Below are positions 48,755 through 62,018 of a DNA stretch of 64,000 nucleotides, in pieces. Source of the stretch: Chrysomallon squamiferum (Eukaryota > Mollusca > Gastropoda > Neomphalida > Peltospiridae); the NCBI GenBank assembly GCA_012295275.1, contig CM022667.1, forward strand, positions 10,225,038 to 10,289,037, read 5' to 3'. The translations under genes and the position numbers were made by a program. The notes under the pieces were generated by a model. It saw only the letters and a program-made list of their open reading frames with translations. It was not told where the DNA came from and did no database searches. How positions within the stretch are numbered: the stretch's first letter is position 1; each line of letters opens with the position of its first letter.

Positions 48755-49710
48755 AATGAACTTAAAATACACATATAGCGTTTTTGTATCTGTGATAGTT
48801 TGAACTTTCATTGTGATAATGGATGCCTTTATTTTATTGCTATTTTGTTTTCTTGTGTGTGTGTGTGTGTGTGTTAATTTAAATTTTCACTACAATGATA
48901 CGTGATTCCTTTATTACAGTTTACATTTATTTGTAATAATTCGTATTTGTTACTAATGTTATAACTGATTACTGTAGTTTATTACATTTTTATCTTAATT
49001 TGTGATAATTTACACTTATCACTAACTTAATAATGTATTCCTTTATTTTATTGCAACTTAGTTTTCGGAAATACGTATTATCAGGAAATTCCTGACAATT
49101 TCAGTAAATATGTGTAATCGCTGAACTGAAAGCAATGTGGCCAGAAATACTGATGGTTCAAGGGAAACAGAACGAAGGGTCAGTAGAAATCGCAAACTGT
49201 GACATTAAAGACATGCTTTCTTGTTGCTTAGAACATAACAATAAAACTGAATGGACTTTTTGGTTCAAGTTTGTTCAGCTATAGAACGACATTTGTCACC
49301 GCAAATTTAATTTTTCATTTGTGGCATTGTTTGCCTCTGGTTATCATCCAGCCTTCTTCGTGACATATCTACATAAATATATGAATATTATTACCAGTTT
49401 TAGAATGTAATAAAGTCTTATGCAGCTTAGAAATTCTTTCTGTCTATACACTCAGACTTACACGCACGCAGTCATTACTACATACGAACAGACATACTGC
49501 ATACACACATATTCATACACACACACACAAATCATGGCCACACATAGACACTGGCTAAGATAAAACCATACAATCACATTGCAAAATTACTTTATAAATA
49601 TCTTACTTATTTATATTGTTCAAAATTTAACGTATTTGTATTTATTAATTACTGATTTATTATGTTTATTTTCTCTGTAAAATTAATAAATTCTTACATT
49701 TGCTGTACCT
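48755..49710 (+). other. Gene D 3'UTR and polyadenylation region
   Basis: AT-rich sequence with degenerate repeats around GTGATAATTT...CCTTTATTTTATT. AATAAA at 49240-49245 and at 49685-49690; the second is aligned with the E signal, sharing the following TTTGCT...CTTGGTG. Confidence 0.55.
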
Positions 49711-49844
49711 TGGTGGTGTTTTCCATTCATATCATGTGGAGAATATGTGAAAGTCTTTCATATAAACATTTTCTGTAAACAGTAATACATTACTTATTGT
49801 ATCGCTAAATGCCCACAGCCCTGGAGTTATATTCAAAGTACACT

Positions 49845-50140
49845 GAAATAACAAGCACCTACCAACAGCTTACAGAGATCAGATTATGATGTCTCGATCT
49901 TTCGTAAAGTTTCAGTCGTGTAGCAAATATATAGTTAAGTCTTTATCTCTTGAATAGTTACTGTGTCATTGTGACAGAAGAATGTTTTTATTTTGTACAA
50001 TGTCGTTTCTGTCATGATTGTTGATTCGGTCTGCATATATATAGACGCTTGTCGCCAGATCATTCTGCCAAACAAAAGCCCGTAACATGTATTGCTCAGA
50101 AGGACGTAATTAATAGCGCTTCTCGCTTCTCGCATATGTA
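49845..50140 (-). repeat. Inverted promoter-module copy downstream of gene D
   Basis: Reverse complement of about 52260-52580, including the CGCCAGATCATTCTG segment. The TATA/ISRE portion is not present. Confidence 0.5.
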
Positions 50141-50364
50141 TGTGTGTGTGTGCATGCGTGTGTGTGCCTGCGTGTGTGTGCCTGCGTGTGTGTGCGTGTG
50201 TACGTGTGTATACACATATATATCCGATAGAGCAAAGCCAACTCGGGTAGTAACCTGCCTGAGCTAGAGATATACAGTTAAGTTTTTATCTCTTGAATAG
50301 TTAATGTATCATTCATTGTCATTTTATGAATAGTATTTTCTTACGTATGCGTACGTTTCACAGT

Positions 50365-50800
50365 TTTGATGACCCTGTCTGTGGCAGCTTTGAAGTGGAT
50401 CCTCTGAGTATAAAGATAATAGATGCAGTTTTCTAAAACAACTTGGTTTGACTTACTTTGTTTATGAAGTTTTCAAAAGCTAACCTTAACTTAATAAGGT
50501 GCTTCGCTAACGAGATATTTGATGCCTTTATTTTATTCTGGCTACATTTTTATTTGTGATAGTTTCTACTTGGCATAGTGATAACAAATTCCTTTATTTG
50601 ATTACCTTTTACCTTCATTTGTGATAATTTGCACTGTATTTTATTCCTCTTTCATTTATATTTGTGATAATTTACATTTTCCCTCTGATAATAAAATCAT
50701 TTTATTTGATTATATTCTGACCTTCATTCTTGATATTTGCTCTTTTCACTAACGAAATGTTTGATACCGTTATTTATTACTTCGAATGGCGAATACATGT
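50365..50800 (+). pseudogene. Collapsed SAMHD1 copy: partial exon 2 fused to 3'UTR
   Basis: After TTTCACAG the sequence follows exon 2 ([19 protein letters not shown]...), with an internal deletion around the FQRLR segment, until about 50468. It then continues directly as the gene E-type 3'UTR (AAAAGCTAACCTTAACTTAATAAGG, compare 60700 onward). Everything from exon 3 to the stop is missing. Confidence 0.65.
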
Positions 50801-51094
50801 ATATATATATCTTTCCATTGTTTTACAAAATAAAGGTTGAGAAATGCGAATGGACCAGAACTTTCCCCGGAAGACCCGTCTGATAAAAGTGGAGATAAGA
50901 CATCTTTGTGTACTGAGGAGAAAGACGTCCCCACGTTTGGTCCAAAATAGTAGACAGAAGAGAAATATATTCTAAAAAGGAAGAGTTTTATATTCACAAA
51001 AGTGTACTAATAAAAAACAAAAGAGTGTATTATGCCAGAATATGAATATAGTGGTAGCACCTGGGAAGACACGTCAAGAGTTATAAGAATTATT

Positions 51095-51275
51095 TCATCA
51101 TTGCTTTGATCGAGTAGGCAGAGCTCGTCTCATCACGAAACTAGACTAGCTTAAATGTTACTTTCAAATTCCCCTATGAGAACAAGTTACGAACATTCTT
51201 GCTATTGATATACCCGATGGTATTTATCAAATTTCGCGTAATGCCGTTTGGACTGCAGCATTTCAACGGTTGAAA
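51095..51275 (+). mobile_element. Ty3/gypsy-type reverse transcriptase relic
   Basis: Broken frames read LITKLD, then PDGIYQ, then FRVMPFGLQ, in the order of the gypsy RT core (LTKLDL...PDGLYQF.VMPFGL). Stops and shifts interrupt it; no YxDD or LTRs were seen. The rest of 50800-52260 holds nothing else recognisable. Confidence 0.5.
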
Positions 51276-52264
51276 GAGAACTTATAATAAAGAGGAAGAA
51301 GATGAAGACTAGGATAATGATGATCCAAAGGTGGAAGATTTTGATGAAGAAGAAGAAAAAAAAAAGATAAAAGAGATATTCCCAGAAGATGAAGAGCTGA
51401 ACAAGACCAAACCTATATAGACATGACATCCAAATGACATTACACATGAAAAGTACGCAGAATTCTACAAATTCCCGAAGCATTATCGAAAGTTTATTGT
51501 GTTAAAGGACTGTTAACTAACAGTAACGGTGTTAGCGAAGTGACTATTGCGATGTGTCACTAAAACGATTGAATTTCGTGGTTCGTTATGATCAGTTGTG
51601 TATTATTACATATATGTATTGTTGTATGTATGCACTATTGTATTTACCATGTATGTATATTGTATTTATCATGTCCGTATTATTGTATTTATCATGTATG
51701 TCTTATTTTTAAGTTCCTTGATTTACCGTCCTCCACCACTAAATAAGTATACATGTGGTCCAATAAATAATTGTACTTGTTACGTAAATATTGTGTTTTA
51801 TTTCGTGTTCATAGTGGATACTTGATACTATATATAGTTTATTCCTGTAGTATATGTAAATATATGTGTCTATAATAACGAATCGTCACAGTTTCTTAAT
51901 TACAAGAAAGGCGCAATCCCTAGACATGAAACGAGCCATATTTTGATAGGGTCGTTAGCACTCGAAACCTAACACCTCTTTCGTGCTTGGTCCCGCGACA
52001 ATAATCTTGGTTCAGTGCATCAGAACGTCATTTCAATACACGCACATTGCACGCGCTCCTGCGACAGCACGAGTGCACTGCGTTTGCACGTGCAGTACAC
52101 AAAAGATGTTCTTTTCATGATCCAAAGCAAGTTTTATCGCTTTATTTTAATTTATTTGGAAGCAACAAACCTTGCTACATTTTTTGGCAAAGTATTTTTT
52201 GGCTAAGGTCCAGACTTACGGTGCGTTCAGCACACAGCGACAGTTCCCATGGAGTCGTTCCACG

Positions 52265-52903
52265 GTTCTCAAAGATCATTCTGCCTAATAAAAGTCCATG
52301 ACACGTATTAATCCGGAGGCCATAACTAATACCGCTTCTCACGACCCAGGGGAACTCACAGCTTTTTGTGGGTGCGGCAGACCGAATCAATCATGAAAGA
52401 AATGATATTTTACAGACGTAAGATAAAAACATTCTTGTGTCACAGCGACACGGTAACTATTCAAGAGATAAAGTCTTAACTATGTATTTGCTACACGACT
52501 GAAACTTTACAAAAGAGCTGTAGGGTGTAGTTAGGTGATTATTATTTCAGTGTACTTTGAATGTAATGCATACCATTGCTATGTTGAATTAAGTATACAA
52601 ATCTAACGTTACTGTGCACAGACACGTAAGTAGTCTGTTGGCAATAGAGCTATTGTGAAAAAACTAGCGATTCATTCTCGTTAATATGTACAGCGAAAAT
52701 GATAAACACAAACCAAAGAAAAGATCAGCTAGATTCATGGCAGAAATAATCGCGATATAAAAAATACAACAACAAGAAAAAGAGAAGAGAAAAACGTGTA
52801 AGTTTCGGTTTAAAAAATTCACTCTCAGTACCACATAAAACATGTCTGGATTCGGGAAGATATTCCAAGCCGGCACATTGCTTCTTAGCGTCTGTAAATT
52901 AAA
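52265..52903 (+). promoter_or_regulatory. Promoter module and coding first exon of gene E
   Basis: More diverged copy of the module. TATA box at 52756-52763 and a weakened ISRE-like stretch (AGTTTCGGTTTA) at 52801-52812. The ATG at 52842 opens a 62-nt coding segment ending in phase 2 before GTGAGT at 52904. That phase matches the phase-2 acceptor of the next exon. Confidence 0.58.
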
Positions 52904-55310
52904 GTGAGTGGTATAAAAACTACCTTCTTTTTTTTTATAATTAATTTTTTTGTTAATTTTTTTTCTATAAATCAGGATTAAAAAATAAATAAATATATAA
53001 AATAAAAAAAATAAAAAATAATAATAAGTAATAGAAAAAAATAAATAATAATAATAATAAATAAATAAAATAAAAATAAAAATAAAAAAGTAAATAAATA
53101 AATAAAATAATATAACCTCATTAAATTTAGCATTGTCTACCGCCACTAAACGGATAGTTTTATTATTTTTTTCCTCTGCATTTTCCTAGTATGGCTGTAT
53201 AACGGGGCTGACATTACTCTTTCCACCTTTTTTGTAAAGTAATAGCTACAAGAACTTTTGTTTAAGAATATGATACTGGAGAAGCCTTAGCGTTTAATTA
53301 CGATTATTCTGATATTACTCCTACTACAGCTATTACTACTTTTAGTCCTACAAGTAGTATTACTACTACTGCTTTTGTTCTTGTTGTTTTTTCTCAGATT
53401 TGGTGGAGGATCAAACAGGAAAAAGGTAATTGAATTAAGAAGGAAAAAAATGTTTTTCTTCTTCTTCTCGTTATTATTATTATTGTTATTGACAAATACC
53501 ATTTATAGCATTCTGTTATTGACAATCAGAAATCAAAAATGTATAAAGCTTCTCGCGTGGTATATTCCTCCGTACATAACATGTAAAAATATACGTATAT
53601 AAACTCATGCTTAACAATGTACACACACATATATACGTAGATACACCAATACATGCTTACGTACGATACTCAAGGGATGAGTAAAAATACATGAATATTC
53701 ACAGATATAAAATATGTATAAATACATGTACATACACATTTCAGATTTTTAATGACTCTATCCATGGCAGCATTGAAGTGGATCCTCTGAGTATAAAGAT
53801 AATAGATACAGTTCAATTTCAGAGACTTCGTTTTCTAAAACAACTTGGTTTGACTTACTTTCTTTATCCTGCAGCATCTCATAATCGATTTGAACACAGC
53901 ATCGGGTAAATTACTTTTACTTACTTAACGTGTACCTTTGGTGACAAGCAGCAATAGTCTAAATATATTCTAAATACATCCATGTTATCATGACGTCATC
54001 ACCAACAGGGCAGATCAGTGTGCTCTAAAGTTCCTTGTAGTGCTGTTGAATGATATTCAGTATCAACCGCTTGTTGTTATATATTAAGTTAGTTACTACT
54101 AATACTAATACTACCATTTAAATTAATGAATCAACTAACTGAATAATATATTATTACCACTGCTGTTGCTGTCTTTTTGTTTCTGTTTATTTATTTATTT
54201 ATATTTTAAATTTCAATTGATAGCGTTTACCATCTAGCTGGTGAGTTTGTACAGACATTAATGGACAAACAGACAGAACTGAACATAACTGAGAAAGATA
54301 AACTTTGTGTACAAATCGCTGGACTTTGCCACGACCTGGGTAATACTTTGAAATATTTCTATAAGTTGTAATACTAAATTTTGTTTAAATATTTATTTAT
54401 TTATTTTAACATTACCTTTTGTGTTAACACTGTTTTAATCTGCATAACCAAGATTAATTTAAAATTGAAATTTCCGAATATTAATAAACAATTTTAACTT
54501 TAAAATGAGGATCTTCAAAATAATATTGGGATTGTAAGTTTTCACGTTGTGCTCAGACAAGTAGAAAAATTTTTTTTAGTAAAGAAAGAAGATCAAAGAC
54601 TAGCAGAGAGAGCAAGAGTATGTAATACGTGAGCAAAGTGGAGAGGTCTGTCTGGAGTTACCAATATCAAGAATATTAAAGATAGTGGTCGTTAGATCAT
54701 AACTGTGTAGAGCAGAGTGTTTAACAGTCAGAAATAAGGATAAGATAGAGATGAGAAACTTGGGAAGAATTAAAGGTGAAGCCACGAAAGACAGGGTAAA
54801 GACATCAGGAAAGAGCCAGGGATGAAGAGCATAGAAGACAAACTCAGAGAGATGAGGCCCCACTGGAATGGACAGATGCAGAGAACGGAAGAGAACAGCG
54901 ATGTGAGAGCAACTGTTGACATGACGGTGCCGGGGAAAAAAGACCAAGAGGCAGGCAAGAGAGAGGTGACTGAATGGCATCCAAAGGATCATGCAGGAAC
55001 TGCAGATCATTCATAAAATTCTGGCGATCAAAAATGAGGAAGAAGAAGATTAAAATCATTATTTCACTTTTTTGTTCAGCAAACGAGCAGCTAATTTTGC
55101 TATCCGAATACCATCACTGTGTTATCTTTGTTTCATCTTGTTGGATGTTTTTGCAACAGCAGATTTTCAAATATTATTTTTAAACGATTTTTGTTTTATT
55201 GCAGGACATGGACCATATTCACACGTGTTTCATAATCAGTTCATTCCAAAGATACAACCAGAGAAATCAGGATCGAGTGTTAGTTTGGTTTATTTTTAAA
55301 TTTGATCTCA

Positions 55311-55371
<61 letters not shown>

Positions 55372-55482
55372 GTTGTTTATCAAACCTGACTATATCCAAG
55401 TTTCCGTCTGAAGAATGTAATGATTTATTTATTTTTCTAATTTTTCTGTTGACAATGATGATTAAATAACTATTATTAGTAT

Positions 55483-55526
<44 letters not shown>

Positions 55527-56232
55527 CTATTATTAATATATCGGCTAAAAACAATTCTTTGTCATCACGTTTTGATTCAGCTCGAGGAGGTTACTGAAAA
55601 GTTATTTGACTATTTAATTGAAGAAAACAAACTTGATCCAGAATTTGAGAAACATGGACTGAATGAAAAGGACAAAAAATTCATAAAAATGCTGATGAAG
55701 GGACTTCCTGATAAAATGGAGAAACAGGTAAGACATTAATAAACATTTATGACCTAGGATTGACTCAAGACTTTAGAAATCTGAACTGAGGCTTCACTGG
55801 TCTCAGGTTCAATCCCATTCAGTGGCCTTCTTCCTACTTTAACCTGTACGCTTATCACTACACTTAATTCCTGTCGAAACGTTTGATTGAATTTTAATTG
55901 TGAATCTGATTATTTCATCTTTTTTTTATTTATCTGATATCTGTCTAGCAATAACAAAAGATGGCCGAAATATATTTTCATTTACTTTTAGATGATTGTT
56001 TACAAACTCACACCAACTTTTGCTAGCAAAAAATGTAGTGTATCAAGAACTCTTTTATGATTATATTCTTTTTATTTTAGTTGATTTAGTTAGTTATTCG
56101 ATTTTTTTTTCAGGACTGGGAAATGATTGGCAGGGATGAAAGTAAAAGTTTTCTGTTTGAGGTAAAACGGTCAACTGTTTGTATAAATATTATCTTAATT
56201 ATAACTCTAATAACTCTATCTCTAATATTTTA

Positions 56233-56269
<37 letters not shown>

Positions 56270-59200
56270 GTAATGATAATAATAATAATAATGAAACCTT
56301 AAAAAATAAAAATAGTATCAAATTTTGATGTTTGTAATAAATAAAACATGGAATTGCTTATGTACACTTTAATAGATTTGATTTTAAAATCCTAATTAGA
56401 AGTAAAACGTAATGCTGTTTTTTTCAGATAGTTGCGAATAAAAGTAACGGGATTGATGTCGACAAATGGGATACTTTCGCCCGAGACAGCTTCATGCTGG
56501 GATTTGAAAACCGTTTTCATCATATTCGTTACATGAAGTTTGCCAAAGTTCTGGAGGCTGAAGATAAGCGATATCACATTTGTATGAGAGATAAGGTGAA
56601 ATAGTATTCATATCATCATCATCATCATCATCATCTTCTTCTTCTTCTTCTTCTTCTTCGTCTTCTTCTTCTTTTTCATTATCATTTTCATCGTCATCAT
56701 GTCGTACATCATCTTCTTCTTCCTTTTCTTTTATCATCTTCACATCATTTTCTACAATTTATATCAATCCAGAGACTTGTTATTTGAAAATCACTTTTAT
56801 TTTTAACATTTTCTGCTCCTTTTAAAGCGAAATGGAAAGCTTGTTAAATATCCAACGAATGAAATAAATAAAATAGATTATATGTAAAACTGTTATATAC
56901 TTTTGTAAAAGCCACTGATGTGCAAATGTGTTCAAATGTGTGAGTGTGTATTTGTGTTTTTATCTGATGTTTAGCTAATTACTGTGAACAGGAATAGACG
57001 CACAAGGACAAACAGACGCAAACACACATGTATATGTTTAACTGTGAAATTTATTGACAGGAGGCTCTAAATATCCTCGACATGTTTCAAACACAATATG
57101 TAATTCACAGAAATGCCGTTTGCCACAGAATGACCAAAACTTTGGAGAGCATGTGAGTTTTTTCAAACTGAAATATTTGTGCAAACTGTATTGGGGACTG
57201 AAAGCATGTAAACCGAATCCGACTTCTTTTACTTTCATAAATGAGTTATTCTTAATTTTTTCAGTTTATCAACAATATAAATCACTGTGTTTTGTAAAAG
57301 CCACAAGTACAGTAGAAAACTTGATTGAATTTGCAAAGTTGGCTGTTTAAAATGACAAATGTATTAAGTATCTGTCGGAAATTTATTATCTGCAATTCAG
57401 AATAAACGTTTTAGTTTTTCCGTTATTACTACAAGTCTATCAACTTACTGTTGTTTTCTAGGTTAGTCGAAGCTTTGATTAAAGCAAATGATTACATACG
57501 AATTAAAGGAAAAGATGGGTGAGTCTACATTTTGTATTTCATAATTATTACGAATACATGAAATATTAAGGGTGTAAAACATCAGAAAGTCAAGAATTAT
57601 TTAGCAAATATAGATATTTAAACTAAGAATCATATTAAAAATCAGGTTTTTCACTTGTTTCTTTGTTGTCCAACTCTATTCCGGTATTTATGTTGTTGTT
57701 TTTTTATGTTAATATGCATTGTCGAATTTATCTTTAGGAAAAGCATGTAATAAATATCGAAATTGAAACAAAACAAATATGTACACATTCTTTCTTCTTT
57801 ATCATATTATTTTTTTTTTGTTGTTCTTCTTTTTCTTGAGAGAAGATTTTAATAATTTTCAAGTATATTCACTTGGAATATGTGGTACATAGTAAAGTCT
57901 TCTCTAATCCATACTTGTTGTATTTTACAGAAAAGAAACAAAGATGTCTGAATGTATTGACGATCCAGTGGCCTACTGCAAACTAACAGACCGCGTGTTC
58001 GAGCAAATTCTGTTTTCTGACAGTGAAGAACTTGAAGATGCAAGAAACCTTCTGAAACGAATCGTCGAGAGAAAACTGGACAAATGTGTCCTAACAAGTC
58101 CATTGCTAACAGAAACGCAGGTTCTTTTTTATAGTTTTATTTAAAACTTCTTGATTTGTCTGAATTATTAATTGTTTTTAGTTGTTAAATGCCCGCTAAA
58201 AATGCTGCTGATGTACTCATATGCTTGGAAGCATGAAGAGTTAATTAATACTTTGGTGACACCCACCTTTTGTTCTCTCTTATTGAGGTACATAATCCAC
58301 CATAGTATTACATTTAGCCTTTTTCAATGAAATTCATTTTTCTTTTGTTTAGCTTTTTCTAAGAAAAAGAAGGAATATAACATTTGTTTGCAACAAAAAT
58401 ATAAGTTTGAACGATTGGTTGATAAAAATTCTGTAATGATAAGTAAATTCTGACGTAGTCTGTTAAACAGTTTCTAGTCAGTAGTAAACAGCAGAGAAAT
58501 AAATATTTATTTAATAAGTCATTTTTATAAAAACATCATTTTTGTTTCTTTTCTCTTTAACATTAATGATAAAAGATGCTACTTTCATTCCATAGTTTAT
58601 TTTTAACATAATTAGTAGCTAAAGACGGACCTGTACCTTGTCACGGACAGTGAAATACATACCATGACCTTTGATAAACAAGCTGTGAGAAACCAGCTCA
58701 GTGGGATACTATGTTAAAACATGTATTAGGATATTTTTTATTTGTATCACACCACTGTTATCGATATTGAATTTTAATCTATTATAAAAGATGGAAAATG
58801 AAGTGGAAAAGTTCTCACATTTGGCTTTCATTTGTTTCAGTTTAAGAAAGTCCACGATTTCCTCAGTCGCATGCCAGAAGAAGACAAACAGAAAATTGAA
58901 GACTGTTATGAAGTGGTAATGTGCAGAGAGGTTTCTTCTTCGTATTATTATTATTATTTTTGTTGTTGTTGTTGTTGTTGTTGTTGTGGTTGTGGTTGTG
59001 GTGGTGGTGGTGGTACTGTTATTTTTGTTGTTGTTGTTGTTGTTGTTGTTATTATTATTATTAAATAATGTTTCTTTTTTTTAATTTTGAATAGTTCTCT
59101 TAACAAAGTAACAAAATTAAAACAGTTTAATATAACTATTTGAGTTTTTTCAGACACATGCTGTAGTAAAAAAAATTGTATATATTTAAATGTTTGAAAT

Positions 59201-60652
59201 TTGCATTTTGCTTTATTTCCTAACATTCAAGCTGATTCACTATTGACTATTTTTTTTTTTTTTTTTTTTTTTAGGTATTGACGTTTGACTATGGCATAAA
59301 GAAACAAACTCCTCTTGAAAATAATAATTTCTCCTCAAAACCCCAGCCTGATAAAGCTTTTAAGCTAGAAAAAACAGAGGTATGTTTAGGCAAATACAAC
59401 AACACAACTCTGGAAACTGAATCATTATTTAAATTGAACAACTTTTTAGTAATTGATATCATATTTTGATTTTCACAGAAAAGTGTGTATATATATATAT
59501 ATATATTTTAAAGTTATAATTAATAATTATTATTATTATTGTTGTTGTTGTTGTTGTTCTTGTTTAATTTTGGTAATTTTGTAAGAATTTAACATTTATT
59601 TCATAAATTATTTTCATATTTTAGGAACTGAAGTTCGACCAAGACATAAAGGAAATAAATCCTGTTGAAAATGTGTATTTCTACTCAAAATTCGAGCCTA
59701 ATAAAGCTTTTAAACTGAAAAAATCCGAGGTATTTTTAGTCAAATAAAACAACTGAATTCTGAAGACTGAATCACAATTTTAACTGCAAGAGCAAATGTA
59801 TTCATATCATATTTTGATTTTGCCAGAAAATATGGATTGATCTTTTCTATTTATTATGCATGCGTATTATTGGATATTAATATTTTTAATGCAGATCTGT
59901 ACGGAAGGACTGTGGTATGCACTGTCCTGTTTGTAGGATGATACATATAAAACAACTCGTGCTGCAAACAGCAACCTATGATGGATTTCGTTTCTCACAA
60001 TATCTGACTGGTCGTTAATCTTAAAACTGTCTTATGTAACCTTAAATAAAAGTGTTGTTAACTAAAACATTTCTTTCTTTTTTTCTTCCTTCTGTCCCTA
60101 CATCTAAAATTAGACTGCTCTAAATAAACTCTACACCACTATCTAAAAGAATTACTTCAGCATAAGTTAATTACTAAACTCACTAAATCTTTTTGTAGAT
60201 TTCACTTCTGCTACCAAAAGACTTTTCAGAACGTATGATGTATATATACTCCAAAGGCAATGATGAAGAGAAACAAAAAGATGTTTGTCAGAATTTTGAG
60301 GACTTTTGCAAAAAGAATGGAATTGGAGGTATGTAGAATAAATAAATAAATAAATATCGATAATATAATGATTATGACTGTAATATTTTTGAAAATAAAT
60401 CATTTATATTTTTGTCTAGTTCAAAAAGGCTATTAATTATTTTTGTACACGTACTTTAAAGTCTGTAACATGTCAAAATTGTGTTCATTATTTAATGGAT
60501 TATTTTTTTTTTAAATATTTTTAGAACTGTAGCATAGTTTCTTTTTCTATTTTCTTTGTAATCTTTTGTTCTGAGCAAGTAAATTCATTCTTATTTTTGC
60601 AGAGCCTAAATGTTTCGTCGATGGAACAAGCAGTTCAAGTACTATGGAATGA
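52842..60652 (+). CDS. SAMHD1: SAMHD1-like HD-domain protein, gene E, with altered active site and duplicated exon 12
   Basis: Exons: 52842-52903, 53398-53425, 53745-53905, 54224-54339, 55205-55278, 55581-55727, 56114-56161, 56428-56595, 57061-57152, 57462-57518, 57931-58120, 58841-58915, 59275-59379, 59625-59729, 60199-60328, 60603-60652. Open throughout: 535 codons with both exon-12 copies, 500 with one. The start exon ([11 protein letters not shown] then a Leu-rich stretch) ends in phase 2 and joins FGGGSNRKK in the next exon. Metal ligands are present ([27 protein letters not shown]). However, the His233 equivalent is Leu (exon 5 opens LEEVTEK), the Asp218 position is His (HVFHNQ), the Trp231 position is Ser, and the Tyr315 position is Thr (KWDTFARD). 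Catalysis is probably changed or lost, although the fold is kept. The tail is [16 protein letters not shown]. It is the only gene here with a visible coding first exon next to the promoter module. Confidence 0.87.
54585..55045 (+). mobile_element. Decayed LINE fragment in gene E intron 3
   Basis: A different LINE relic. It reads [19 protein letters not shown], the signature found near the end of LINE RT proteins. No long open frame; absent from the other four genes. Confidence 0.55.
55313..55372. repeat. (AAAT)n repeat in gene E intron 4
   Basis: Near-pure AAAT tract after exon 4. Confidence 0.95.
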
Positions 60653-61590
60653 AAATTCAAAGAAAAAACAGTGTTTGTTAAGCTTAAGTCAATTTTTCAA
60701 AAGGGACATCTGAACTAGCCTTAACATTTTAATAAGGTTTCCTGCTAACGAGACATTTGATTGATTTATTTTATTCTGGTTACCTTTTTATGTGTGATAA
60801 TTTGCATTCTGACAACAAATACCTTTGTTTGTGATAATTTTCAATTTTCGTTAACGAGTTATTTGATTCCTCTGTTTAATTCCTGTTTCGTTTATATTTG
60901 TGATAGTTTGCACTTTCCCTGTGTATTCCTTTATTTACTTACATTTTGACCTCTGTTTCTGATAACTGGCACTTTTTAATATCTTTATTTTATTACTGTT
61001 TATCGTTATTCATAGTAAGTTTAACTTTTAACTAATATGATAACTGATACCGTTATTTTATTAATATTTAGCTTTTGTATTAGGATAGTATTTTCCATTT
61101 CACTTTTTGTCATTTGATGTATGTATTTAACCTTTTAGAATGTTTTTTAATGTTTATCGTTTGATTCACTGCACGTACTGTGTTAACACCTACGAACTGA
61201 TATGACCTATACACAAACGCACATACTATTGTTCACAAATACACAAACTCATATATACACATATGCACAGTTTACAGAGATGTGCTGAACTATTACAACA
61301 AATATAGACATAAAAACAACCAGACACATCCATGAAAACATACACACATAATTTGTGTAATTACATTATACATATCTTACCTATATTTATGGTAATATTT
61401 TAAGTTGCATGTAAATTTATTATAAAACTTAACGGATATAAAATTAAAAATTATGTATACGTCATTATACTGTATACATAATTTTTGTTATAATTATTAA
61501 AATTGTATTATTTGTTTTATTTAGTTTACTAATTTGTAATATCTATTTTCTCTGTAGAAGTAATAAACCTTTAGATTTGCTTTGTCTTGG
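60653..61590 (+). other. Gene E 3'UTR and polyadenylation region
   Basis: Degenerate GTGATAATTTGCA-type units at about 60793, 60831, 60900 and 60958. AATAAA at 61562-61567 is followed by a T/G-rich stretch. Homologous to the gene D 3' end. Confidence 0.55.
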
Positions 61591-62018
61591 TGTTGTTGTT
61601 TTTTTTCATACCATGACGAGAATATCCGAATATCTTTAATGTACATTCATGCAAGATTTTCTGTAAACGATAACTCATAATTATTTTTCAAAATCATTAA
61701 AAATGACACCCAGTTGAATGTGTTAAGATTTATACATTGAAATAAAATAACCATTTACAATACCTTTAATAACATCATTAAAAAAGTATTTCACGAAATT
61801 TAATAAACAATAATACATTTCACTTTTTAAACCATTAAAAGATGTTTAAAAGTCACATCTCCTGAATGTGTTAACATTATTATTTGTAGTAGTAGTAGTA
61901 GCAGCAGCAAATATTTCATTTAACAATGAATTTATTAATTTGTTACTTTTATTATTCAAATTAATTAATTGTTTTATTAATTAAATTAATTGTTTATTTA
62001 TTTAAATTTAATTTGTAG

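Noticed and set aside
52664-53146. 160-aa minus-strand ORF rich in Phe, Tyr and Ile
   Set aside because: Antisense to the gene E first exon and to AT-rich intron repeats; no family resemblance.
54600-55010. 136-aa minus-strand ORF in gene E intron 3
   Set aside because: Antisense of a LINE relic whose plus strand shows the RT C-terminal signature.
56492-56743. Acidic Glu/Asp-rich ORF on the minus strand
   Set aside because: Reverse translation of a CAT/CTT repeat after gene E exon 7.
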